Below, in pieces: positions 15,025 through 23,415 of a stretch of 64,000 nucleotides of DNA. Each line of letters begins with the position of its first letter. The stretch's first letter is position 1. The DNA is taken from positions 145,833 to 209,832 of the forward strand of contig NZ_JAHBGC010000052.1 in assembly GCF_018390645.1 (NCBI RefSeq), written 5' to 3'. This stretch comes from Ancylobacter dichloromethanicus (lineage in GTDB: Bacteria > Pseudomonadota > Alphaproteobacteria > Rhizobiales > Xanthobacteraceae). The notes beneath the pieces were generated by a model. The model had not been told where the DNA came from, searched no databases, and worked only from the letters and a program-made list of their open reading frames with translations. The translations under genes were made by a program, and so were the position numbers.

Positions 15025-16766
15025 AAGGGCTTCTCCCCGAACAACTGGTCGACACCACTGAGCGCCGCCTGCGCCTTGGCGAGGATGGCCGGCGCAGTGT
15101 CATCCCCCGCGGCGTCGGGCGCCTGCGGCTCGGTGGCGCGCCCGGCGATCACCTCAACGTCGGCCGCGCCGGAGATCGCGCGAGCGACTGCGCGCGCCGA
15201 ACCGAGCAGGCGCCGGTCTTCCGTCGAGAGCCGGTCGGGCGCGATGGTCGCAAGCTCGGCGTCGGCCGCCTCGCAATCCTGCGCCGAGGCGGCCTGGGCC
15301 GCAGCGCGGTAGAGCCGGGCCCGGTCGGCATCCAGGCTGCCGATCGGTGCCGTCGCTAACACGCGCTCGGCGGCCATGGCGGCGGCGGCGGTCTTGCCCA
15401 GGGTGATCGACGCCTGCGCCACCATCAGCGCGATTTCGCGGCGGCTTTCCGGCTCCAGCGGGGCGAGGAGATCGTCGAGGCGGTGAAATTCCTCGGCATT
15501 GTCCATGAACGTCATCCGGGTCAGTGCGGCGGCGAAGCGCTGGCGGAAATTGCCGGCATAGACGGAGTGGCGGAAACGGGCGAGGTAGCTCGCGCTGAGG
15601 CGTTCGAACGTGGCGATGTCGTTGGCCTGGGCGGCGAGGAAAATCGCCCGGCGCAGCGCGGCTTCCTCGATCAGCGCCCCCGGCGCGACAAGGCGGGCCC
15701 GGCCGAGCAGCTCGGCGGAACGGGCGGGGTCCCGGCGCACCCAGAGCGCGGCCTGCGCCAGCGCGACCTGGCCGGCGAGGCTGGCCGGCAGGGTGCGGAC
15801 GTCGATCTCGCCGAGGTCCTTCAGCGCCTCGGCCTCGCGGCCTTCGAGATAGGCGAGGCTGCCGCGCACCAGTCGCTCATCGATGTTCGGCGGCACCCCC
15901 TTGGCGAGTACGGCACGCATGGCGCCCGGCCCCCCGCCGCTGAGGGCGAAAACCACGAGCGCCCTCGCATTGAGGCCATCACGCCATGCCTCGCCATCCG
16001 CCGCCCGGAAGCTCCGGTCGATCTTGGCGATCAGCGCGTTCTGCACCGTCACCGCATCGGCCGTGCCGCTGGCCATCCGGTCCTGCAGCCGCTGCAGCTC
16101 GCGCACCTCGCGGTAGAGCGGAGGGGCGGGGACGGCGGGCTCGACACCCTTGCCGGCGTCCGCCTTCGACTCGGGTTCGTTGGCGAAGGCAGGGGGGAAC
16201 AGGGTGTTCAGCGGCGCGTCGAGGAGGTCCCAGATATCGCTTTCCGGGCGGAGCCGCAGGAACGTGCCGCCATGGCCGGAGACACGGGGCGCCTCGGCAG
16301 GGACGTCCACGAGCGCGCCCGGGGCAGCGGGCATCCCGACGGGCGCCGCCACCTGGGCCACCGACGCTTGCTTTTCCGCGATTTGGCCCGGCGCGGTCGG
16401 TGCCGCTACCGTCGGCACGGCCGCTTCCTCGCCATCAGCGGCGGGTGCAGGCTCCGGCGTCACCGGCAAACCCGAAGCTGCCGTGTCGGTCTGGCTGGGC
16501 ACGGCAATGGACGGCAGGTTGGTCGGCCGCGGCAGGGGCATCGGCACCGCCCCGGTCCGTTGTCTCGGCGCTGGGGCCGCTCGGCTCGGCGCGGCCCTCG
16601 GATTCGGCGGACCGCCCGCCGGTGTGAGAGCCGGGATTGAAGTGGCCTCCAGTGCCCGGACGTCACCCCAGGGGTCCTGCTGGGCCTGGAGTGGCGCAGG
16701 CCCCAGGAGCAGCGTCGAAACAGCGGCCGCACCGGCGACCAGGTGCCTGCTGGGAAAGCGCCTCAT
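15021..16766 (-). CDS. motC: Chemotaxis/motility protein MotC
   Basis: A 581-residue periplasmic protein known only from the rhizobial motor. It has a signal peptide (about 1-28), a Pro/Ala-rich spacer, and a C-terminal helical-repeat domain with EVRELQRLQDRMASG, LIAKIDRSF, YLEGREAEAL and SYLARFRHSVYAGNFR, all typical of MotC. In Sinorhizobium MotC binds the periplasmic part of MotB and helps open the stator. Gene order motB-motC-fliK is as in rhizobia. The start overlaps the motB stop by 4 bases. Confidence 0.93.
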   Translation of the reverse strand: MRRFPSRHLVAGAAAVSTLLLGPAPLQAQQDPWGDVRALEATSIPALTPAGGPPNPRAAPSRAAPAPRQRTGAVPMPLPRPTNLPSIAVPSQTDTAASGLPVTPEPAPAADGEEAAVPTVAAPTAPGQIAEKQASVAQVAAPVGMPAAPGALVDVPAEAPRVSGHGGTFLRLRPESDIWDLLDAPLNTLFPPAFANEPESKADAGKGVEPAVPAPPLYREVRELQRLQDRMASGTADAVTVQNALIAKIDRSFRAADGEAWRDGLNARALVVFALSGGGPGAMRAVLAKGVPPNIDERLVRGSLAYLEGREAEALKDLGEIDVRTLPASLAGQVALAQAALWVRRDPARSAELLGRARLVAPGALIEEAALRRAIFLAAQANDIATFERLSASYLARFRHSVYAGNFRQRFAAALTRMTFMDNAEEFHRLDDLLAPLEPESRREIALMVAQASITLGKTAAAAMAAERVLATAPIGSLDADRARLYRAAAQAASAQDCEAADAELATIAPDRLSTEDRRLLGSARAVARAISGAADVEVIAGRATEPQAPDAAGDDTAPAILAKAQAALSGVDQLFGEKPL

Positions 16767-18013
16767 TCCGGCGTCTCCCTGAGCACGATCTCGATGCGGC
16801 GGTTCTCCGGCGCGTTCGGGTCGACGGAATTCTTGAGGGCGCGGTCGGCGTAACCTTCGATCTTGCGGACACGCAGATCGTCAAGGCCACCGCGAACCAG
16901 CATGTAATGGGTGATGTTCGCCCGCGCGGCGGAGAGTTGCCAATTGTCGTAGCTCGGCGACCGGAACGGTCGCGCATCGGTATGGCCGCGAATGATCACG
17001 TCGCCCGGCCGGGCCTGCAGCGTCCCCGCGATCCGGCCCATTGCCTGCACGAGCCGAGCGTCCGGGACCGCCGAGCCGATCGGGAACATGGCGAAGTCGA
17101 TGTCGTCGGTGAGACTGATGACCGTGCCTTCGGCGGTCCGGCGCACCTCGATCCGGGGTCCCGGAGCCGTTCCCATGACGCTGGCGACCTCCGCCCGGAG
17201 CTCCCGTTCGAGCTGGCGGGCGGTGTCGGTCGTGGTGGCGTCACCCTTGCCGTTGTTCTCGCTGGACGGAGGGGCGAGCATGGCGGCGGTGTCGGGTGCC
17301 GCATCGGCCTTCGCGTCGGGGTTGGCCGCGGCCGGCCCGGTGTCAGCGGGCCCTGCGGTGGCCGGCGTCACTGTTGTATCGGGGGGCGCCGGCGCGTCGA
17401 GGCGGGCGGCACCGGCATCGGGACGCTGCCCCTGGCGGGCGGTGATTCCCCGCGTCGCGGGCGTCGGCGCCAGCGCCTTGCGGTTCGAGGTCATCTGCCA
17501 GTAGACCGGGTCGAACGGATCGCGGTGCGCGTCGCCGCTGCCCGAACCGGGCACGCCATTGGCGCCGATCGCGGTATCGGCGGAGGTTGGCGCGTCGGGC
17601 GGCAGGTCGGCAACGATCTCGGCCAGCACCGCGTAGGGGTCCTGGAACAGAGCCTTCTCCCGTGGCCCCTGCTGCATGTCGTCGCCGGGCCCCGGCTTTT
17701 CGCCGGAGGCCTTCTGCAGCGAGGTCATCTCCTCGCCCTCTTCCGAAGTGCCGGCGTCCTTTACATCTTTCGGATCTTCGAGTCCCCGGCGCTCGCTGAC
17801 GCTCTGGGCGAGGTCCATCGGATTGAAATAGGCGGCGATACCGGTCCGGACCTCCGCGTCGGTGGCGTTGATCAGCCACATGATCAGGAAGAACGCCATC
17901 ATCGCCGTCATGAAGTCGGCATGCGCGACCTTCCAGGCGCTCGAATGATGCTCGTGCTCCTCGTCCTCCATCCGCTTGATGATGATCAGTTCATGAGATT
18001 CGGGTGCCGCCAT
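16763..18013 (-). CDS. motB: Flagellar stator protein MotB
   Basis: A 416-residue protein with one membrane helix preceded by a charged N terminus. The proton-binding aspartate is Asp33 in VAHADFMTAM. A long Pro/Ala/Asp-rich periplasmic linker follows, then an OmpA-like peptidoglycan-binding domain (about 290-410) with IIRGHTDARPF, YDNWQLSAARA and VRKIEGYADR. It anchors the MotA/B stator to the cell wall. The ATG at 18013 was chosen because it immediately precedes the conserved N terminus and lies 5 bases past the fliH-like stop. Confidence 0.95.
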   Translation of the reverse strand: MAAPESHELIIIKRMEDEEHEHHSSAWKVAHADFMTAMMAFFLIMWLINATDAEVRTGIAAYFNPMDLAQSVSERRGLEDPKDVKDAGTSEEGEEMTSLQKASGEKPGPGDDMQQGPREKALFQDPYAVLAEIVADLPPDAPTSADTAIGANGVPGSGSGDAHRDPFDPVYWQMTSNRKALAPTPATRGITARQGQRPDAGAARLDAPAPPDTTVTPATAGPADTGPAAANPDAKADAAPDTAAMLAPPSSENNGKGDATTTDTARQLERELRAEVASVMGTAPGPRIEVRRTAEGTVISLTDDIDFAMFPIGSAVPDARLVQAMGRIAGTLQARPGDVIIRGHTDARPFRSPSYDNWQLSAARANITHYMLVRGGLDDLRVRKIEGYADRALKNSVDPNAPENRRIEIVLRETPE

Positions 18014-18018
18014 GAGCG

Positions 18019-18693
18019 CTACTCCGTGGCCGCGTTCAGGCGCTCGATCCACGAGCGGATCTGCGTCTGGAAGGTCGTCGCCGAGGCGGAGATCACCGTC
18101 ACCTCGGCCTCCGACGACGCTTCGAAGGCGATGGCGCTGCATGGCTCGATGCGCTCGCGCAGCGCCTCGATGAGGTCCGGCGGGCCGCAGACGCGCATCA
18201 GTGGCGCCTCGCCGCCGGCTATCGCGCGGCTGATCGTGGCGGCCATCTCGGCGAGCGCGCGCTCGCGCACGGCCTTCGCCAGCAGAGGTGTAACGGCGCG
18301 GGCGAGACTGGCGGCGAGGTCGTTCTCGATCTGGCTCAGCCCCTTGCCGATGGCGATGGCGAGCCGCTCGCCTTCCTGCACGGCCCAGTCGAGCCGGGCG
18401 TCGGCCAGGCGCCGGTCGGCCTCCTCGCCGTCAATGGCACGCTGGTGCTCGGCCTCGGTCCGTGCGGCCGCCTCGCCCTCGGCGCGACCCTGCTCGCGCG
18501 CTTGCGCGGCCGCGGCGGCGATGAGCGCGGCAGGGTCGGGCGTCGGGGTGGAGAGTGCCGGCACCACAGGGGCGGGCGCGGTGCTGCGCGCCGGCTTCGG
18601 CTCCCGCGTCAGCTGAGCCTGGGCTTCGGGTACGTCCGGCGGCAGAGGAAGGGCACCCGAGAAGTCCGGCAGATGATCGATGAACGCCCGCAT
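18019..18693 (-). CDS. fliH: FliH-like flagellar export ATPase regulator
   Basis: A 224-residue protein with a Pro-rich N terminus, a long charged helix rich in Ala, Glu, Arg and Gln (about 55-130), and a C-terminal domain. That layout is typical of FliH, the peripheral stalk that inhibits and positions FliI. The sequence is divergent, as usual in rhizobia, so the call leans on position right after fliF and before motB. The ATG at 18693 overlaps the fliF stop (TGATG); the frame extends 9 codons further but into fliF. Confidence 0.75.
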   Translation of the reverse strand: MRAFIDHLPDFSGALPLPPDVPEAQAQLTREPKPARSTAPAPVVPALSTPTPDPAALIAAAAAQAREQGRAEGEAAARTEAEHQRAIDGEEADRRLADARLDWAVQEGERLAIAIGKGLSQIENDLAASLARAVTPLLAKAVRERALAEMAATISRAIAGGEAPLMRVCGPPDLIEALRERIEPCSAIAFEASSEAEVTVISASATTFQTQIRSWIERLNAATE

Positions 18694-20339
18694 CACACGC
18701 GCGCTTCCTGCTGCAGCCACTGCCGCAGAATGGCGGCGGCCTGTTCCTCGTCGAACTCGACGATCTGCTCCAGCCGCTTCTGCGGCGAACGGTTCATCTT
18801 GCTGGTCAGGTCCTCGATCAGGCTAATCGGCTCATCCGGTGCGCGCGACGCGCCATCGGGAGGCGGCAGCTCGCCGGCGGCGAGCGGGCCGCCCGGATTG
18901 GCGAGCATGGCGGTCTCGATGATCTCCGCGTCTTCCGGTCGCGCCACGATGGCCCGTACCGCCGGCCGCAGGCCGAACCAGATGAGCAGCGCGGCGACGA
19001 TCAGGATGGTGGCGGCGTTCACCAGCGTGCCGGACTGGCGCATCATCACATCCGACCAGCCGAGCGGCGCGATCGGCTCCAATTCGCCATTGCCCGCCGC
19101 GAAGTCGACGGCCGAGACCTTGAGCTTGTCGCCGCGCGCCTTGTCGTAGCCGGCGGCGGCGCCTGCCAACTGCTCGATCTCGTAGATCTGCGTCTCCAGC
19201 GGAACGGCGTCGGCGGGCTTTTCCGCCGGTGCCAGCCGGGAGCGGTTGACGAGGATGGCGATGGACAGGTTCTCGACCGTGAAACCCTCACGGATGGTCT
19301 CCGTGCTGCGCGAGGAAATCTCGAAATTGGTGAGTTCCTCGCGGCGGCTGCTCTCCTCGTTGGAGTTGGTGCCGTTGTCGGTGCCGTCGGCCTGCTGGGC
19401 GGGCACATTCTGCTGCACCGAGGCCGAAGCCTGCTTGGTCCGGTTCTGCGAGGTGCCGGTTTCCTTGACCACGCGCACCGAGCGCTCGATCTTGGAGGCG
19501 GGATCGAAATTGGTCTCGTTGGTCGTCACCCGGTTGGTGTCGAGGCGCGAGGTGACGCTGATCTGGAAGTTCTCGACGCCCAGATAGGGCGTCAGTGCGC
19601 GGCGGATCTTCTGCTCGGTCTCGCGGTTGAGCTGATCCTGCAGGATCATCTTCTTTCCGGAGGCGGCGTTGGCGGGATCGTCGCCGGAGGCGAGCAGGGC
19701 GCCTTCGGTGTTGAGCACGGTGACGGCGTCGATCTTCATGCCCGGCAGCGCCGCAGCGACGAGATGGCGGATCGCCTCGGCGCCGGAGGAGTCCTGCGCG
19801 GTCTCGGTCCGGATGACGACCGAGGCGGAGGCCTGCTGCTCCTGGCGGCGGAACGAGCCGCGGTCCGGCAGCACCAGGTGGACGCGGGCGGCCTTGATGC
19901 CCTTCATGGTCTGGATGGTGCGGGCGAGTTCGCCTTCCAGCGCCCGGACCTTGGTTATCTCCTGCATGAAGGAGGTCAGGCCGAGCGAATTCATGTCGTT
20001 GAACAGCTCGTAGCCGGAGCTCGCGCTCTGCGGCAGGCCCTTTTCGGCTAGCAGCATGCGCGCGCGCGCGGTGTCGCCCGGCGCCACCAGCACGGCCGTG
20101 CCGTCGGAGTTGACGTCGAAGACGATGCCGGCGTCCTTGAGCGCACCGCCGATGCGGGTCACGTCTTCGCGGTTGAGATTGGCATAGAGCGTCTCGGTCG
20201 CCGGTCGGCTGAGATAATAGGCGCCGAGGCCGATGGCGGCGAGGACGGTCAGGCCGATGAGGCCCAGTGCCAAGAGGCGGCGCGCGCCGAGCTGGCGCAG
20301 ATTGCCGAGGAGCATGTCGAGCTGCTGGCGGCCGAACAT
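18693..20339 (-). CDS. fliF: Flagellar MS-ring protein FliF
   Basis: A 548-residue protein with two membrane helices (about 25-45 and 440-460). Between them lie the ring-building motifs: YANLNREDVTRIGGALKDAG, MLLAEKGLPQSAS, YELFNDMN and AARVHLVLPDRGSFRRQEQ, followed by the beta-collar region. The C-terminal tail KRLEQIVEFDEEQAAAILRQW is the FliG-binding segment. It heads the fliF-fliH-motB-motC-fliK-slt operon. The promoter region upstream (20340-20450) contains AGGTTGCGCGA, also present upstream of motA. Confidence 0.96.
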   Translation of the reverse strand: MFGRQQLDMLLGNLRQLGARRLLALGLIGLTVLAAIGLGAYYLSRPATETLYANLNREDVTRIGGALKDAGIVFDVNSDGTAVLVAPGDTARARMLLAEKGLPQSASSGYELFNDMNSLGLTSFMQEITKVRALEGELARTIQTMKGIKAARVHLVLPDRGSFRRQEQQASASVVIRTETAQDSSGAEAIRHLVAAALPGMKIDAVTVLNTEGALLASGDDPANAASGKKMILQDQLNRETEQKIRRALTPYLGVENFQISVTSRLDTNRVTTNETNFDPASKIERSVRVVKETGTSQNRTKQASASVQQNVPAQQADGTDNGTNSNEESSRREELTNFEISSRSTETIREGFTVENLSIAILVNRSRLAPAEKPADAVPLETQIYEIEQLAGAAAGYDKARGDKLKVSAVDFAAGNGELEPIAPLGWSDVMMRQSGTLVNAATILIVAALLIWFGLRPAVRAIVARPEDAEIIETAMLANPGGPLAAGELPPPDGASRAPDEPISLIEDLTSKMNRSPQKRLEQIVEFDEEQAAAILRQWLQQEARV

Positions 20340-20454
20340 CAGGCGGAGGCTCCCTGCGAGGTGTCGTCATCGGGTGTGGCCGCGTGCGGCGTGCCGCCGG
20401 TCGAAGCCACCTTGGTCCGACCAGCTTGTGCGGAGGTTGCGCGATCCGGGAGGC

Positions 20455-20493
20455 ACCAAAAGAAAGGGCCGCGCCCCGGGGAAGGGCGCGGCC
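20455..20493 (-). terminator. Rho-independent terminator downstream of flagellin
   Basis: Perfect 10-bp stem GGCCGCGCCC / GGGCGCGGCC (20467-20476 and 20484-20493) with a 7-base loop; on the minus strand it is followed by CTTTCTTTTGG. It lies about 75 bases past the flagellin stop and before the fliF promoter. Confidence 0.8.
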
Positions 20494-20521
20494 AGTTTCG
20501 GTGGGGACTTCACGAAAGGGG

Positions 20522-20549
20522 CCGTTACCGCGCCTTGACGCGGTAACGG
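20522..20549 (-). terminator. Second, promoter-proximal hairpin after flagellin
   Basis: Perfect 11-bp stem CCGTTACCGCG / CGCGGTAACGG with a 6-base loop, 17 bases past the flagellin stop. The minus-strand trailer is CCCCTTTC, a weak T tract. Together with the next hairpin it could form a tandem terminator or protect the 3' end of an abundant mRNA (inference). Confidence 0.6.
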
Positions 20550-20565
20550 ATAGAAGCTTCCTCCA

Positions 20566-21819
20566 TCAGCCGCGGAACAGGCTGAGCACGCTCTGCGAGC
20601 TGGAATTGGCGATGCCGAGCGACTGAACGGCGAGCTGCTGCTGGGTCTGCAGCGCCTTCAGCTTGGTCGACTCCTCCTCCATGTTCGCGTCGACGAGCGC
20701 GCCGATCGCGCGGTCATTGGCGTCCTGCAACGCCTGGACGAAGTTGGTCTGCGATTCGATGCGGCTGGAGGCCGAACCGAGGGTGGTGGACGCGTTGGTC
20801 AGGTCGGTGAGCGCGGCATCGACGATCGAGGTGTAGTTCGCGATCTTTTCGAGGTCCGCCTCGCTCGACGACAGGCCGGAGACGTCGATATCGGAGATCG
20901 AGCTCACGGTCGCCGTACCGGAAGCGGTGGCGGCGACGCGCGACTTGTCGAGAATACCGAGATCGTTCGTGCCCGAGGCGCCGAGCGAGTTCTTCAGTGC
21001 CAGCACCGCACCGTCGAGGGCCGTCTTCTTGGCCGTGTCGGCAGTGGAGTAGGCCGAGTCGCGTCCGTTCTGGGCCGTCGCATAGGCGGCGTCACGGGTG
21101 GCGATGGCCGCCGCGTCCATGGCACCGCCCGCGAAGGTGGTGTCGGCCGCGGTCACAGCGGTGTCGTAGGCGGTGTCGGCGGTGGTCTTGGCGGTGTCAT
21201 ACGCGGTATCCGCCGTCGTCTTGGCGGTCGCGTAGGTGGCCGAGGACGTGGTCACCGCCGCGGCAACCGAACTGTGCTTGGTGGTGTTGCCATCGAACAG
21301 CTTGAACTTGCTGGTGTCGATGTCGATCGTATCGACCTTCACCGAGTCGCCAGTACGCGAGAACGAGGCGACGACCGACTTGGTCGCATTGTAGTTCGCT
21401 TCGCTCGAGTCCACCGACAGCCAGTTGCTGCCGGAGATCACCGTGCTCGCCGCCGCGTTCTTCAACTCGTCGAGCAGGCTGGTGATTTCGGTCTGGAGCT
21501 TGCTGCGGTCCGTGTCCGGGGACGCGGCCGTGATCAGCTTCTCCTTCACCTTCTGGAGCGCATTGCGCACGGTGTCGAGGCCGGTATTCACGGTGTCGAC
21601 GGACGACTTGGCAAGGCCGAGCGCGTCCTTCACCACGCCGAGCGCGCCGTTGTCCGAGCGCGTCGTGGTGGCGATCGACCAATAAGCCGCGTTGTCGGAC
21701 GCCGAATTGACGCGGAGGCCGGTGGAGACGTGGTTGTTGGTCTGGTCGAGGTTGGAGTTGATCATCCGCAGGGTCTGCAGGGCAACCATGCTGGAGGTGT
21801 TGGTCATCAGGCTGGTCAT
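20566..21819 (-). CDS. fliC: Flagellin
   Basis: A 417-residue filament protein. The N-terminal D0/D1 domain (1-150) has MVALQTLRMINSNLDQTNNH, TGLRVNSASDNAAYW and the helix up to VSSSVDTV-like positions; the C-terminal D1/D0 part has SRIESQTNFVQALQDAND, ANMEEESTKLKALQTQQQ and ends QSVLSLFRG. The central variable region is unusual: from residue 196 to 267 it is built of 11-residue repeats of the form YDTAKTTADTA. It is the only flagellin gene in the window and has its own control region and terminators. FlaF and FlbT encoded at 40496-41249 are expected to control its secretion and mRNA. AAGGGA lies upstream of the ATG. Confidence 0.96.
   Translation of the reverse strand: MTSLMTNTSSMVALQTLRMINSNLDQTNNHVSTGLRVNSASDNAAYWSIATTTRSDNGALGVVKDALGLAKSSVDTVNTGLDTVRNALQKVKEKLITAASPDTDRSKLQTEITSLLDELKNAAASTVISGSNWLSVDSSEANYNATKSVVASFSRTGDSVKVDTIDIDTSKFKLFDGNTTKHSSVAAAVTTSSATYATAKTTADTAYDTAKTTADTAYDTAVTAADTTFAGGAMDAAAIATRDAAYATAQNGRDSAYSTADTAKKTALDGAVLALKNSLGASGTNDLGILDKSRVAATASGTATVSSISDIDVSGLSSSEADLEKIANYTSIVDAALTDLTNASTTLGSASSRIESQTNFVQALQDANDRAIGALVDANMEEESTKLKALQTQQQLAVQSLGIANSSSQSVLSLFRG
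21019..21234 (-). repeat. 11-residue (33-bp) repeats in the flagellin variable region
   Basis: Encoded repeats are YATAKTTADTA (residues 196-206), YDTAKTTADTA (207-217), YDTAVTAADTT (218-228), then after a 17-residue break YATAQNGRDSA (246-256) and YSTADTAKKTA (257-267). The first two differ by one residue, which suggests recent tandem duplication of a 33-bp unit. Confidence 0.85.
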
Positions 21820-21934
21820 AGCAATGTCCCTTGAGTGTGGCGTGTGATTTCACGGGACATACCGGACTGAAACCGGCATGGCAGAGGCGGCGTCATGCCT
21901 TTGAGGATCGGTGGCGATTTGCCTTGCGATCCGG

Positions 21935-21960
21935 CTGACAGTCCCGATCGGGAGCGTCAG
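21935..21960. promoter_or_regulatory. 26-bp near-palindrome upstream of flagellin
   Basis: Arms CTGAC...GTCAG and TCCCGA...TCGGGA pair at 11 of 13 positions. It lies 116 bases upstream of the flagellin ATG. It may be an operator, or a hairpin acting on read-through transcripts. Confidence 0.4.
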
Positions 21961-22040
21961 TCAATCTGCCATGGAGTAACCTTGGCCGATCAATCTTGCG
22001 CGGGGCTTGCACGTGGCGTGGCGGCTGCTTGAAAGCGGAA

Positions 22041-22070
22041 CGGGGCCGCCCGCCTTCGCGCGCCGCCCCG
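22041..22070 (-). terminator. Putative terminator of the motA-to-fliP operon
   Basis: A 30-base GC-rich imperfect hairpin with outer arms CGGGGC / GCCCCG; the minus-strand trailer is TTCCGCTTTC. It lies about 45 bases past the fliP stop. The T tract is interrupted, so termination may be partial. Confidence 0.5.
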
Positions 22071-22115
22071 TCGGAAAATCAAAGTAACCTCTGCCAGCAA
22101 GTATTAATTCGTCAT

Positions 22116-22877
22116 CTAGAAGAACGAGCGGATCAGCCCACCGACCAGCAGGTTCCAACCGTCGATGAGGATGAAGAACAGTATCTTGAACGGCAGCGAG
22201 ATCACCGCCGGCGGCATCATCATCATGCCCATCGACATCACCAGCGTGGCGACGATCATGTCGATGATCAGGAACGGCAGCACGATGAGGAAGCCGATCT
22301 CGAAGCCGCGCCGCAGCTCCGAGATCATGAAGGCCGGGATGAGGATGCGCAGCTCGACCTTTTCCGGCTCCGAGGGTACCGGCCATCCATTGGTGGCGGC
22401 GAGGTCGGCGAAGGTCTGCAGATCCTTGGGCCGCACCTGTGAGAGCATGAAGTCGCGGAACGGCGCAGAAATGCGCGTCAGCGCCTCTTCCTCGCTGATC
22501 TGGTTCTCGGTCAGCGGCTTGATGCCGTCCTGCCAGGCGCGATCGAAGGTCGGGCCCATCACGTAGAACGTCATGAACAGCGAGAGCGAGATCAGCACCA
22601 GATTGGCCGGCGTGGACTGCAACCCCAGCCCGGAGCGCAGGAAGGACAGCGCGATCACGAAGCGGGTGAAGCTGGTGACCATGATCAGTAGGCCCGGCGC
22701 CACCGACAGCACGGTGAGCAGCGCGACCATCTGCACGATGCGCCCGCTGGCCGCCGCACCGCCGGACTGCTGGAGAAGATCGGTCAGGGAGCCCGCCGGC
22801 TCGGCCAGAGCGGGGAGGGTGCCGGCGATGAGGCCGCCGGCAGCCGCGGCGGCGATGCGTGTAAGGCGTCGTGTCAT
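22116..22877 (-). CDS. fliP: Flagellar export gate protein FliP
   Basis: A 253-residue protein with a cleavable signal peptide (about 1-25) and four membrane helices. Family-specific motifs are VAPGLLIMVTSFTRFVIALS, FMTFYVMGPTF, LRILIPAFMISELRRGFEIG and MGMMMMPPAVISLPFKILFF. FliP pentamers with FliQ and FliR form the export gate. Its ATG overlaps the fliL stop. It is the last gene of the long operon that begins at motA. Confidence 0.97.
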   Translation of the reverse strand: MTRRLTRIAAAAAGGLIAGTLPALAEPAGSLTDLLQQSGGAAASGRIVQMVALLTVLSVAPGLLIMVTSFTRFVIALSFLRSGLGLQSTPANLVLISLSLFMTFYVMGPTFDRAWQDGIKPLTENQISEEEALTRISAPFRDFMLSQVRPKDLQTFADLAATNGWPVPSEPEKVELRILIPAFMISELRRGFEIGFLIVLPFLIIDMIVATLVMSMGMMMMPPAVISLPFKILFFILIDGWNLLVGGLIRSFF

Positions 22878-23404
22878 TGCACCACCAGCGTCTGGATGAC
22901 GACTTCGTCCACCTGCCCCTCGGTGCGCAGCCGGGCGCGCTCGTTCAGATCCTCGCGCAGGTGAAGGAGGCCGCTCGGCCCCTCGATCTGGCTGAGCGAC
23001 AGCGTGCGCAGATAGCCCATCACATCCTCGCGGATCTGGGCGGCCGCGAGCTGCGGGTTGGTCAGCGCGCCGTTCTTGTAGATGATAGAGACCTCAAGGC
23101 GGACCAGCGTCTGCGACGGCGCCGCGAGATTGGTGACGATCGGCTTCAGCGCTTCGAGCAGCGTGTCCCTGTCGGCATAGCGCAGCGGCGGGGCCTCCGG
23201 CTCCGGCGGCTTTTCCTTGGCCTTCTCGGTAACGGATTTCTCGACCGTCGAGGCCAGCTGGATGCCGACGCCCCCGCCCAGTGCCGCCGCCAGCAGCGTC
23301 AGCACGGCGAGCGGAATCACCAGGCCGGGGGATTTGCCGCCCTCGCCATTGCCGGGCGCGGCCTTGCCTGCAACCGCCTTGGTTGTCTTGGGAGTCTGCG
23401 CCAT
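22874..23404 (-). CDS. fliL: Flagellar basal-body-associated protein FliL
   Basis: A 176-residue protein with a short cytoplasmic N terminus, one membrane helix (about 28-50) and a periplasmic domain with LVRLEVSIIYKN, REDVMGYLRTLSLSQIEGPSG and the C-terminal strand VDEVVIQTLVVQ, all typical of FliL. FliL surrounds and stabilises the MotA/B stator. A second, more divergent FliL-like gene lies at 46065. Encoded 11 bases after flgH; overlaps fliP by 4 bases. Confidence 0.93.
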   Translation of the reverse strand: MAQTPKTTKAVAGKAAPGNGEGGKSPGLVIPLAVLTLLAAALGGGVGIQLASTVEKSVTEKAKEKPPEPEAPPLRYADRDTLLEALKPIVTNLAAPSQTLVRLEVSIIYKNGALTNPQLAAAQIREDVMGYLRTLSLSQIEGPSGLLHLREDLNERARLRTEGQVDEVVIQTLVVQ

Positions 23405-23415
23405 GAAAGGGTTCC

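Larger units (their letters stand above)
21820..22115. promoter_or_regulatory. Flagellin promoter region and fliP 3' region
   Basis: A 296-base gap between fliP and flagellin, both on the minus strand. It holds a putative fliP terminator (22041-22070), two CTTGC-containing half-sites (21995-22010), and a 26-bp near-palindrome (21935-21960). The last 115 bases before the ATG form the likely flagellin leader, the expected target of FlbT. No consensus promoter could be assigned by eye. Confidence 0.45.
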
